Source: Periplaneta americana
Lineage: Eukaryota > Arthropoda > Insecta > Blattodea > Blattidae
Length of the DNA: 64,000 nucleotides
NCBI RefSeq assembly: GCF_040183065.1
Contig: NW_027185502.1
Coordinates: forward strand, 2,469,501 to 2,533,500
Reading direction: 5' to 3'
Part shown: positions 11,334-20,986 of the stretch, piece after piece
Position numbering within the stretch: the first letter of the stretch is position 1
How the letters are laid out: every line of letters begins with the position of its first letter
The notes under the pieces: model-generated
Databases searched by the model: none
Told to the model about the DNA's origin: nothing
The model's input: only the letters and a program-made list of their open reading frames with translations
Program-made: the position numbers and the translations under genes

Positions 11334-11334
<1 letters not shown>

Positions 11335-11515
11335 GTGATGATTTTTCTTTTTCTCTGTGGTCACTTGGTCATCAAAAAGCAACTAGATGCTCAGAGAGAA
11401 ACCAAAGATGTTGGCAAAATGCCATAATAGCCTATAATTGTTTTTCTTATCTACAGTTTGGTTGGGATATTTCTTATGGAGAGTAAGAAGCTTGATATCA
11501 TTATATGGACTTTGA

Positions 11516-11522
11516 ATACCAA
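11516..11522. repeat. Left target-site duplication of P/THAP element
   Basis: ATACCAA here and at 16648-16654 abuts the inverted ends of the element. Seven bases match; P-superfamily elements usually duplicate eight. Confidence 0.7.
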
Positions 11523-11600
11523 CAAATACTCTCTAACATTAATACTAGAAAGCTTTCCTGTTTAGCATTGCAAGCGGCGGCGAAAAGTAACAGTGCTGCC
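11523..11600. repeat. Left inverted terminal region of P/THAP element
   Basis: Outer ~35 bp match the reverse complement of 16613-16647 with few differences. A second shared block (CAGTGCT..ATCTAG) follows at about 11590-11612. Confidence 0.75.
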
Positions 11601-11819
11601 ATCTAGCGGCTTGAAACGTTCGCACACTCCGTGCGTCGTGCTGGATTATGTGAGGAAAAGAGGAGAGGTGTGCATTTGATTTCAATAAGAAGCTGCAAAG
11701 CAATAAATATTATACTTTAGAGTCACTTTGTTCATAACATTTTTAATTAATAACAAATTACAAAGTTATTAGAATAGAAATGAATTGATAAATTCTCATA
11801 TTTTCAAATTTGATGAAAT

Positions 11820-13980
11820 TTAGTTGTGCATGACTTTAGCAGCTTTCATACATCGCTTGTTTTCTTTTTTAGCTGTTTGGTTGTCCATTTTATTTTTGAT
11901 GTAACAATTTATTAACACATTGAAATATTTGTCAATGAAGACATTGGCACAGTCACTGCAAATGGACATGTTAACAGGGAGCACTACCATTTTAACTAGT
12001 TCTTTTTTTACACCAATTCTAGTTTTATAAATAACATGATCAGTTTCTTTGAAAACATCAGAACACAATTGGCTGAGCATTAGAGAAACATCATTAGGAA
12101 AAATTTTTTGAATCTTTACAGTATTTTTTATTTGCGATGTGCGTTGTTACGTCATTGTTGGGGTTTTCTTTACAAGATAAATTTCTTCGACAAATTTCGT
12201 GATTTATTCTGCTACACACCCAACCTGCAACATAAGCTCTTGCATTTTCTTGCAACACGGTTTCTTCATTTGTATGCTGTACATTTTTGTCATCAACAGT
12301 TACATCCAAATCGGAGACATCTGTAATGCCTGGACTGCAAAAATTCAATTTAGCTGCCTCGATATCTCCTTTCTTGAGTAAGAAAGAACAAACGTCAGCT
12401 TCACAGTTGCTTGTTTCAGGAGGACTTAGGAATTGATTCATCATGATTGCCCGAATTGTAGCTCTAAACTTCGAGCAGTCTGGAGTTACGTTGTTTCCAC
12501 CTTTAGATCGAATAATAGAAAAGAGATTTTCTATGCAGTCTTGTGTTAATCTTCTTGTTATTAAAAATTTAAATCCATAATTATAATGCAATTCTTTCCA
12601 TAGCAGTTTTAAAGATTGTAAATTTTCTAGCCAGCCATTTATACATTTTGGGTTCATTTTCCTGTTGTTTATTACCTGAATATTTCTAAATGTTTTTTTC
12701 TATTTCATTAAAAAAATTCCAGTGTGTGGAATTTTCACTTAGTGGCCTATTTAAGGCTTTACTAGTTTGGAAACTAGAAGAGTTAAAACAATCAAAAGCT
12801 TTATCCATGAACAGGATGAAGTCTGCAGTAGGTTGAGCCTCCTCTGGTAACTGTTTGAATTTTATGAGTGTTGCCATAGCTTTTCCTACAGAATGACTTA
12901 ATAATTGTGTAGCAAGGCACACTCGCATCAGTGTGAATGGTGGTAGATTCAAGTGATTAAGTTTTACTTTAGGACAAAGTCGGGGATTCATATCTTTATC
13001 TATAAAATAAAGTTTTTCTAGGTATTCCCACTTAATTAATTTATCAAATAGCTTAAAATTATAATGTTTTAAATTATTCCTTATACGCTCTTAATCAAAT
13101 GTGGTGTATCATGAAACAAATAAATTTTTTTTCACCATCGTGTTCAAAATAAGGCTGTACTTCATTACATCCAAGCAGTCTTCTCAATTTAGTGTTGTTT
13201 GATCCTTGGTCTGAAACAATCGCTTTAGGGATAAATCCCGTATCTTTTATTTCATTTATTTCATTTCAAGCAGATGTGATTTTAAAATCTCTGCAGGCAT
13301 GGCATCTTTCGATAGAAAATAACCAATGGTTTGCTTAAAATTTTTACACATTCCTCGAATCATAAAAACCATTGCTTGGTTTGCAAGTGGTACCTCTGAA
13401 TCTTTTACGTTAGTTGGAGATTGTTGGTTAGGGCTGTGTATACCCAATTCAATGAATCCCTCAAAAATGTCCACTTTAGCATTGTACGTTATATTTTCCT
13501 TCAAATACATTTCATCTACAGCAAGTGTTACTACCTTTTCATTTAGTGGCAGCATTCCAGACTTTACTTTTAATAATTGTAAAATGGTGGGATTTATACC
13601 GGGGCCTTTACCAAATCCATGAAGCCAATTTCGGAGAGATCTGACTGTTAGCAAACACAATTTTCTCCTTAAAAATCTGTAGCCCTGAGGTGAGCAATAA
13701 TGGAGTGCCAATGCAAAACTTTTATCGTAACTGGAATACCGCCTTCCCAATTTTTTCTTTCTTTTTAAGCGCACTTGCGACATAATGAATTCATCATTAG
13801 AAACAATTTTGATTAAATCAGTATTTGAACTGGTTGTCTTCAGAGCTCTCACTTCCACCCGAAGGGATGAAATAATTTTTTTGTATTTAGATACCAACTT
13901 TTGAGCTGCAATCAATTTCTTAGAAAGTGTCTTTATCAGAAGATTTTGAGCCATCTTTGACCTTTTAGGATTTCTTGCAT
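11820..13980 (-). pseudogene. P-type transposase, exon 4 (THAP9-like), frameshifted
   Basis: The final coding exon follows a good acceptor (TTTTTTAAG at 13981). In order it shows a helical/leucine-rich segment, a P-family block (SYDKSFALALHYCSPQGYRF), a catalytic-type Asp in LAVDEMYL (about 13515), IVSDQGSNN, a nucleotide-binding-like HDTPHLIK, and the C-terminal TRRLTQDCIENLFSIIR. The protein ends at a stop at 11820. At least five one-base frameshifts break it, near 13262, 13125, 13090, 12695 and 12103; three lie in A runs of six to eight. Drosophila P and vertebrate THAP9 are the named relatives. It would excise and insert the element in the nucleus; as written it cannot make a full protein. 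Confidence 0.8.
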
Positions 13981-14327
13981 CTTAAAAAATAAACAGGGAC
14001 TTAATTTAGTGAAATATTAATAACGTCTTGAAAGTCTAGGGCTAGGTAAATAATATTTTGCGAATAACTAACTGAATCAGTTTTTATGAGAAAACATGAG
14101 TTCACACACTTTCTTCACAAAATCAATAATTCGTATTTTTATGTTACGTATACAATATGCGTCTATTTAGTTTGAAAAAGTCATGACTTTCTATATTTTA
14201 TATGGAGAAACTATAAAGAAATTGTGTTTGGTATGATGGAAGTAAAGTAGTTTTATGCAGTTTAATAACTGATTCACTTAGCACAGAGAACATGTTATTG
14301 CTAATGTACTATCTGATTATGAGGTAC

Positions 14328-14500
14328 CTGGTAGAGGACTATCGTCGTTTCTGTCTGGAATCGGAGAACTTGTCACCTCCTCGATGGAAGGTCTAATGCG
14401 TTTCTTTGGGGACCTTCGTTGTTCTTTCATTGTACTTTGACCCATATTTTCGGAAGAAGGACTTGTTAAATTCAGTGAAGGAATAGCTGTTCTCTTCAGA
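14328..14500 (-). CDS. P/THAP transposase exon 3 (end of THAP, linker)
   Basis: The acceptor AATAATAG and donor CCAG|GTACCT bound an open exon. It begins in frame with LKRTAIPSLN, the A-x-P motif that closes THAP domains, then runs through a Ser/Pro/basic linker (RRSPKKRIRP), a plausible nuclear localisation stretch. Codon phase matches exons 2 and 4. Confidence 0.75.
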
Positions 14501-14590
14501 CTATTATTAAAAAAATATATGAAAAATTAACAGGTCTATGACTCATTTGAAACTTCGGTACTTTTCCAATTACACCTTATTTTTACTTAC

Positions 14591-14740
14591 TCCTGACTTT
14601 TCAAATTAGAGTTATTGAAGTCCGATAATCTAAAGTGATCTGAACATATTCTGTGATTTTTGTACAGATACTCTGTTCCTCTAGTTTTAAACGTTTCATC
14701 TAGGTCCTGTCTTTTACATTTATTTACCCATATGGCACAT
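14591..14740 (-). CDS. P/THAP transposase exon 2 (THAP core)
   Basis: An exon between acceptor TTTGTCTTATAG and donor GA|GTAAGT. It encodes CAIWVNKCKRQDL followed by YLYKNHRICSDHF. The CSDHF motif supplies the last Cys and His ligands of the C2CH zinc centre and the following Phe. It joins exon 1 and exon 3 without frame change. Confidence 0.8.
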
Positions 14741-14773
14741 CTATAAGACAAAAACAAATAACAGTAATAATAA

Positions 14774-14787
14774 TAATAATAATAATA
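14774..14787. repeat. (AAT)n, left flank of LINE-A insertion
   Basis: A short AAT run ends where LINE-A begins. A matching AAT run lies at 16052-16064 on the other side, so the LINE integrated into, and duplicated part of, a microsatellite. Confidence 0.6.
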
Positions 14788-16051
14788 CTTACTTACAAAT
14801 GGCTTTTAAGGAACCCGAAGGTTCATTGCCGCCCTCACATAAGCCCGCCAGCGGTCCCTATCCTGTGCAAGATTAATCAAGTCTCTATCATCATACCCCA
14901 CCTCCCTCAAATCCATTTTAATATTATCCTCCCATCTACGTCTCGGCCTCCCCAAAGGTCTTTTTCCCTCCGGTCTCCCAACTAACACTCTATATGCATT
15001 TCTGGATTCGCCCATACGTGCTACATGCCCTGCCCATCTCAAACGTCTGGATTTAATGTTCCTAATTATGTCAAGTGAAGAATACAATGCGTGCAGTTCT
15101 GTGTTGTGTAACTTTCTCCATTCTCCTGTAACTTCATCCCGCTTAGCCCTAAATATTTTCCTTAGCACCTTATTCTCAAACACCCTGAACCTATGTTCCT
15201 CTCTCAGAGTGAGAGTCCAAGTTTCACAACCATACAGAAGAACCGGTAATATAACTGTTTTATAAATTCTAACTTTCAGATTTTTGGACAGCAGACTGGA
15301 TGATAAGAGCTTCTCAACCGAATAATAACACGCATTTCCCATATTTATTCTGCGTTTAATTTCCTCCCGAGTGTCATTTATATTTGTTACTGTTGCTCCA
15401 AGATATTTGAATTTTTCCACCTCTTCGAAGGATAAATCTCCAATTTTTATATTTCCATTTCGTACAATATTCTGGTCACGAGACATAATCATATACTTTG
15501 TCTTTTCGGGATTTACTTCCAAACCGATCGCTCTACTTGCTTCAAGTAAAATTTCCGTGTTTTCCCTAATCGTTTGTGTATTTTCTCCTAACATATTCAC
15601 GTCATCCGCATAGACAAGAAGCTGATGTAACCCGTTCAATTCCAAACCCTGCCTGTTATCCTGAACTTTCCTAATGGCATATTCTAGAGCGAAGTTAAAA
15701 AGTAAAGGTGATAGTGTATCTCCCTGCTTTAGCCCGCAGTGAATTGGAAAAGCATCGGACAGAAACTGACCTGTACGGACTCTGCTGTATGTTTCACTGA
15801 GACACATTTTAATTAATCGAACTAGTTTCTTGGGAATACCAAATTCAATAAGAATATCATATAATACTTCCCTCTTAACCGAGTCATAAGCCTTTTTGAA
15901 ATCTATGAAAAACTGATGTACTGTACCCTTATATTCCCATTTTTTTCCATTATCTGTCGAATACAAAAAATCTGATCAATAGTCGATCTATTACGCCGAA
16001 AACCGCACTGATGATCCCCAATAATTTCATCTACGTACGGAGTTAATCTTC
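14788..16051 (-). mobile_element. LINE-A copy 1 (5'-truncated, in P-element intron)
   Basis: A minus-strand LINE ending in an AAGTAAGT-type tail right after a ~20-base 3' UTR. It carries the longest reading frame in the window. Copies at 42299-42972, 44647-44870 and 50590-51632 share the same C-terminus and tail. AAT runs on both sides are the probable target duplication. Confidence 0.85.
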
Positions 16052-16058
16052 TAATAAT
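14806..16058 (-). pseudogene. LINE-A reverse transcriptase, C-terminal half
   Basis: The 386-codon frame 14806-15966 has RT motifs in order: [25 protein letters not shown], the catalytic [11 protein letters not shown], and the thumb-side KYLGATVTN. These are followed by the LINE C-terminus ([12 protein letters not shown]) and a stop at NLRVP. Upstream in another frame, [13 protein letters not shown] is the preceding RT block; the shift lies at a six-base T run near 15966. The endonuclease and N-terminal RT are missing through 5' truncation. The clade is RTE/CR1-like but unresolved. Confidence 0.85.
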
Positions 16059-16230
16059 AATAATATGATGATGATGATGGTGAGGACACGAGACCTGTCA
16101 TGTGAATCGTGCGAGTGGGGAAAGAATGAGCTAACAGAAAGAGAGTTTGTTTCATGATTAAAATTATACGAATCTACTGACACGAAAGTTCATCTCAGAC
16201 TAATTATCTTCCTTCTCCATACCCATTGGT

Positions 16231-16300
16231 GAGAGCCACAACACATGATAAGGTCACAGAACAAGTTATCTACTGACTCTACTGTAATAATCATCATCAT
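16231..16300 (-). repeat. Fragment similar to 1-46
   Basis: Shares ATGATAAGGTC-CAG with the window's start, followed by a CATCAT run. Probably the 3' tail of a LINE family; it lies inside the P element's first intron. Confidence 0.35.
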
Positions 16301-16360
16301 CCTGTGGCAGAAAAGTAATAGACTACTTGTATTTACATGACTACTCACTCACCTACTCAC

Positions 16361-16452
16361 TTCGGAAATCTGAAGAACGATCTAGCATCTTTTTGCCAAG
16401 CATAGTTTTTACAGAAGAACACAGAACAAACAATTCCACTTTTCTCTGACAT
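16361..16452 (-). CDS. P/THAP transposase exon 1 (THAP start)
   Basis: Starts at an ATG (16452) and reads MSEKSGIVCSVFFCKNYAWQ, then SFFRFPK. It has the first two zinc Cys (C-x4-C) and the FxRFP motif of THAP domains. The donor GTGAGT follows directly (16355-16360). Joining at this donor to exon 2 completes the K-C-A-I-W run, so the start and intron are well supported. The intron now holds a LINE. Confidence 0.8.
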
Positions 16453-16647
16453 TTTGTGGAACAGCCATGAGAATAATCCTTACGACTTACACCACATGTT
16501 GAAGTACAAAACTCTTGTTAGATGCAGTTTACCGCTCTACGTGCCACGTTATCCTCACTGTCAACATTCCCTGCCACTAGATAGCACTGATGAGTCATTC
16601 GCCTCTCTTATCGTGAACTTTCCAGTATTAATGTTAGAGAGTATTTG

Positions 16648-16654
16648 ATACCAA
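16648..16654. repeat. Right target-site duplication of P/THAP element
   Basis: ATACCAA, matching 11516-11522. Confidence 0.7.
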
Positions 16655-16958
16655 TAGATGCTTTGTTCCACTCTCTAATGTTATCTAGTGTCTCAGTAAT
16701 GGCTCCAGCTACAAATACTGCTGCACAATCTGGAAGACTGACTCTATTCAAGGCACTGACTACTTTAGGTGACTGGAATATGGTTTTAGGGACATTAGGT
16801 GGTGAGGAGGAACATCTGAAGCGGGTAATAATGTTAAAAATCAAGATAATGGTTCAGACAGTCGATATGCATTCTCGCTATCAGATGCACTAGGTGATTA
16901 ACATGATGAAGAGGGTCGGTTGCTCTTCCTTTCATGGATATAAATTCACTTCTTCATG
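16655..16958. other. No recognisable feature
   Basis: Spacer between the P element and a SINE. Confidence 0.4.
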
Positions 16959-17290
16959 TCCACCGAGTTAGCGCTGTGATAATGCGTCTGCCTTCAGACT
17001 AGCCGGCTCAGGTTCGATTCTCGGCAGGGTCAGAAATTTTCATGTAAGATTTCTACCTCAGGACTAGGAAAGATGGTGGTGCACAACTTTTACTCACTAA
17101 ATTGTGCACCAGTATGCTTGAATTAAATCCCAAATCTGTCCACGTGCATATGAAAAGAAGGCATATGTCACTGTTGATAGTGATTCATCCATAGGATGGG
17201 GACATTAAGCCTGGTGGTCCCCTGGGTGCTATTCAACAGGAGTAGGCTACGTGCCGGCACCGGGTTTCTCCCTTTCTTTCTTCCTCACCT
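16959..17290 (+). mobile_element. SINE-d (tRNA-headed, ~330 bp)
   Basis: The head 16959-17034 has a box A-like GAGTTAGCGCTGTGATAATG and box B GGTTCGATTC, the internal Pol III promoter of tRNA genes. The stems do not fold as a functional tRNA. The body is unlike the other SINEs in this window. The 3' limit is uncertain. Confidence 0.65.
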
Positions 17291-18364
17291 TTGTCATCGT
17301 CCTCATCATTTCCTACACTACACTTACACATGTACTCACTCTAATACACGACATAACTCTTAACAGATACACATTATGCATAACGTGGCCTGCCGAGTGG
17401 TGTGCAGCTTGAAAATGGGTCACAGTCCTGCCATCTATCCACGGTATGCAGAATCACGCAAGTGAAGTGGGTAGGCATTAGACACACACAGACTTCACTT
17501 CTTCGTACCGAGCTCTCTTCATTCATTCTTGGTTTCTTTTGCAGCTGTTTGGCATCACTACCTTCCATGCTACTTCAAAATACTTTTCTCTTTGCTTTTC
17601 AAGAAACATCTGGTCCTCCTCATTTCTAATCTCTTTCATTGCACGTGTCAAACTACTTGCCCAGGTCTCTTTAATGTGTTTTGTTTCATTACATTACTTC
17701 CTTGCGGTCTGCTCTTTTTTTAGATCCAGATATTTATCATAGTTTGGGAAGTTTCTTAACACACAAATCTATTCACAGAGTTGGAATCCTTGCATGCTCC
17801 CTTAGGTCAATTTGTAAGTATGTTGGAGGGGCTTGTCTTTGTCCAAGAGATGAACCTGTACACTTGGAGCATGTCTAATCCACTTGGTAATCTTGCTGTC
17901 GACAATTTAGAGATTGGCTTCCCAAGCAGCCAGTTCATAGGGGAAGATCTCAAACTATTAGACATATTCATTTACTCATACCCGATAAAATTGACATAAA
18001 TTACACTAGCCTGCGAATTTCAACTTTGTGTTTGTTGCTAACTAAGTACTGTGATTTTATAATATAATGTTGATGTGCTGAATCCGAATTTTCAATCCGT
18101 TTGCTTCTATCACGTCAGGTGTGTTTGCAAAATCACTTTAAATGTATTTTATAATTACGTGAATTTCATCACAAACTTTTTCATTTCACTTTTTTATTTC
18201 AAATTCAAAAGCAATATTTAAAACATACAACTTGCTGGAATTATGTGTATGGTTGTTCGTACATGTCACTAGAGTGTTTTTGCTTTGTTTTATCTTGTTT
18301 ACTTCACTATTGGATGTATAAATTAGCACAATGTATCACACAAAAAATTACACCACTTGCTTCT
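17291..18364. other. No recognisable feature (1.1 kb)
   Basis: Several short overlapping frames, none resembling a family I know. Confidence 0.4.
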
Positions 18365-19790
18365 TAGTTGAGAAAGTCCTCCTGTTCCTCTTTCTTTTAT
18401 GTTTCTCTTCAGGTATTTCACGCTTTAACATCCAACAATAATCACCAAGCATACTGATGCTCCCGCGTCCCTGGTACCTTCTTTCGAACTCCTGCAGATC
18501 CTTGTGAAATCGTTCATCTTACTTTTAGTTGAAAAATTCTAGATTTCCGGCAAAATAATCTAGCTGAGAAAACAGAAAATTTTGATACTCATCTTACAAC
18601 CAAATTCCTTGTATGCTTCAAGCATGTTAGCCACAATGTTTCGGTAATTAGGATCCTTGTTGCCAAGAAATTTTAAAACAACATCCATGCTGATTTCTCC
18701 TTTTCATCCATACTGTTTTTAAATGCTGCACCAGACATGTTTTCTTATGTCAAGACCATTAAATATATATCTTCTTTCAATTTGCTTCAGATAGTAGTGG
18801 AAATTTGTCACATATGTACTTAAAACAGGCAACTTCCTTATTTAAAGCTTTTACAAGCTGTTTCATTAAGCCAAGCTTGATGTGGAGAAATGGCAGCACA
18901 ACTTTAGAAGAACTCACAAGGCTTTGGCGCACAACATTCTTACAACCGACTTCCAGATTTTGTCGAGGTGGCCAGTCTTTCATAGTCCAGTGATCAACTC
19001 GTACCCTACTATCCTATAGGCAAAGAATGCATGGAAATTTGGTAAAATCATATTGTTGACCCAGCAACTTAGTAAGAACTTTGAAATCATCACAAACTTG
19101 CCAGTTGTATTCCTATAGTCTAGTCGCAATGACAGCAGTTGCAAATTTGTGTATGATTTTTTGAGGATCACTGAATAGGCAATGGGCACTGAACCAAAAA
19201 CGTTTCCGTTATGAAGGAGGAAATCATTTAAACTTCGCTTGGAAGCATCAGTGAACAGTCTCCATTCACTTAGGTCATAGTTTGGAAGTCCAAGTTTTAG
19301 CATAAATTCTTTCACATTACTGCAATATACAAAATTATCATCTTTGGAGAAAAAGTATTTAAAACCTATTTTATGTTGTCAGTACCATTAGAATGACGTT
19401 TGTTTAAGATTTTCTGGTCGCACAGGGATTGGTATACATTAGGCACAGGTAAAATGGCTGACCGAATAACTGAATACACGATTTGATTTTTATGTTTAGA
19501 ATCGTACCCCTTCACATCACACGAACAGAAGTAGCAGTCATTACTATGGTTCGACTGCTCTCTCCAAACCATAGGTACTCCAAAAGATAGCAACGGTCTT
19601 CTCCAATTGATCAAATGACGAAGTTCTTCAGTGCATACTCTACATACTTTGTGTGGTGCCCAAGCTTTACTTTGGTTTCCAAGTTTGATTCCAAAATAGG
19701 CATGGTATGACTTTTTCACAAAATGTGTAATATTACACCTCTGCTTAGGCGATGTGTATATCCTACATAAGTTATATAACAAAAGTGGTC
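18365..19790 (-). pseudogene. Uncharacterised transposase-like family relic
   Basis: Four broken minus-strand segments belong to a repeated insect/arthropod protein family that I recognise but cannot name. In order: KVCRVCTEELRHLINW, FGVPMVWREQSNHSNDCYFC, SEWRLFTDASKRSLNDFLLH with LLHNGNVFGSVPI, VLPFLHIKLGLMKQLVKALN, and a C-terminus with ERFHKDLQEFERRYQGRG and DYCWMLKRE. Acidic residues in WRLFTDAS, CDDFK and the region before ERFHKD could form a DDE-type triad, with a CxxC between the second and third; that is inference. A central part and several frames are lost. No terminal repeats were found. Confidence 0.6.
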
Positions 19791-20984
19791 TGGATTATTT
19801 AGACATCCTCGATGCAACATGGTAAATACTTTCTTACTGAACTAAAAACTTTCAACATTCTACTCCACAATAAAGCTTCAAACTGATTTCGTTTCGTTTC
19901 CAGATGAAATGCAGACTAATGAAATGTGAGAGAAACTAGACGAGTTGAGTTGAGTCTCTCACCAAGGAGTGGCTGACATTTCTATCTTTCACAAATAAAA
20001 ATAATGACAAGGCTGCACGTTATTTCGCCCTAACTTCCTTATGTGCTTGCACCCCCTATCTGCTAAGAAACATCCAGTGTCCTTGGTTTTCAAAATAAAC
20101 ACCTTAAAAATATGTTGAATACATTTGGTTTTCATATCCTAACATACTAAACCTACATATGTTAAAGTATTACAGTTTAAATGATTATGCTATAAATTGT
20201 CGTAATATATTATAAGAAAATAAAAATAACAAAAAAATGGTACGTGGTAGGAACTTTTTGGCTTTGAATTTGATTTCAGCATGCTAAAAATACCCTAAAA
20301 ACATTAAAACTTTGGAGGCAGGAATTTCATCGCTGACTAGTGTTATTAGAATGGAGCGACCTCTGATATCACTTCATTAACTTAAAATTTAACTACAAAA
20401 CAGCAGTTTGACTGTCAAGAGACAAAAGTGAAGTATGTGGAGCTAAGATTAGAAAAACTTCAGTTTTTGCCATAGTATCATGGACAACCCCAGTCCATGC
20501 TTATCTTCTTTCATATTGTTGGACAGGGAACTGTAAATGTGTAGAAAATAGTGTAAAAAACTCTTTTGTAACTTGTTTTAGAATCACTCTACCTATTTTT
20601 GTCTCAGACTGCCAAAAATGAATTATGTGGGAAGACTTTTTTAACGTTTTATATCGATAGGGATGTAAGTTCGTAATTATGCGAGTCCAAGGAACAAATC
20701 TGTGATAAAAATTAATAATAAAATAGGAAAATAAAACAATTAGATACTTGGAGTATTGACAGTCTACTGAAGATATCACTCTCTTCTCCACCAAAGTGTG
20801 CAGGATGATTTCTTCTTCATCCTTAACTTCCTTTCCCAAAAGTGGCAAACAGGCATAGAGATTCATTGGACACAACTGATCCACTAAATCCTCAGCGTGA
20901 GGAACCACAAGCCTCGCACCTCATTGCAAAGATGGCACACAGCACCGGCCTGCACCTCACATGCCAAGCCTGTAGTAGTGGTGG
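19791..20984. other. No recognisable feature (1.2 kb)
   Basis: Mostly AT-rich with a GC-richer last 150 bases next to the pogo element. No coding family recognised. Confidence 0.4.
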
Positions 20985-20986
20985 TA

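Larger units (their letters stand above)
11523..16647 (-). mobile_element. P-superfamily (THAP9-like) DNA transposon
   Basis: The left end CAAATACTCTCTAACATTAA is repeated inverted at the right end (16614-16647). Similarity continues to an inner CAGTGCT … ATCTAG … GGC block on both sides. ATACCAA flanks both ends. The minus strand codes for a THAP domain in three exons, then a long P-type transposase. A LINE (14788-16051) sits in the first intron; without it the element is about 3.9 kb. Ends, direct repeats, exons and domain order all agree, so this is one insertion, not a chance assembly of fragments. Confidence 0.8.

Noticed and set aside
14806..15966. Intact host reverse transcriptase gene
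   Set aside because: 5'-truncated LINE with a tail and flanking AAT runs; lacks start, endonuclease and first RT blocks.
17374..18000. Cluster of overlapping short frames as a gene
   Set aside because: All short, in competing frames, no domain or splice support.
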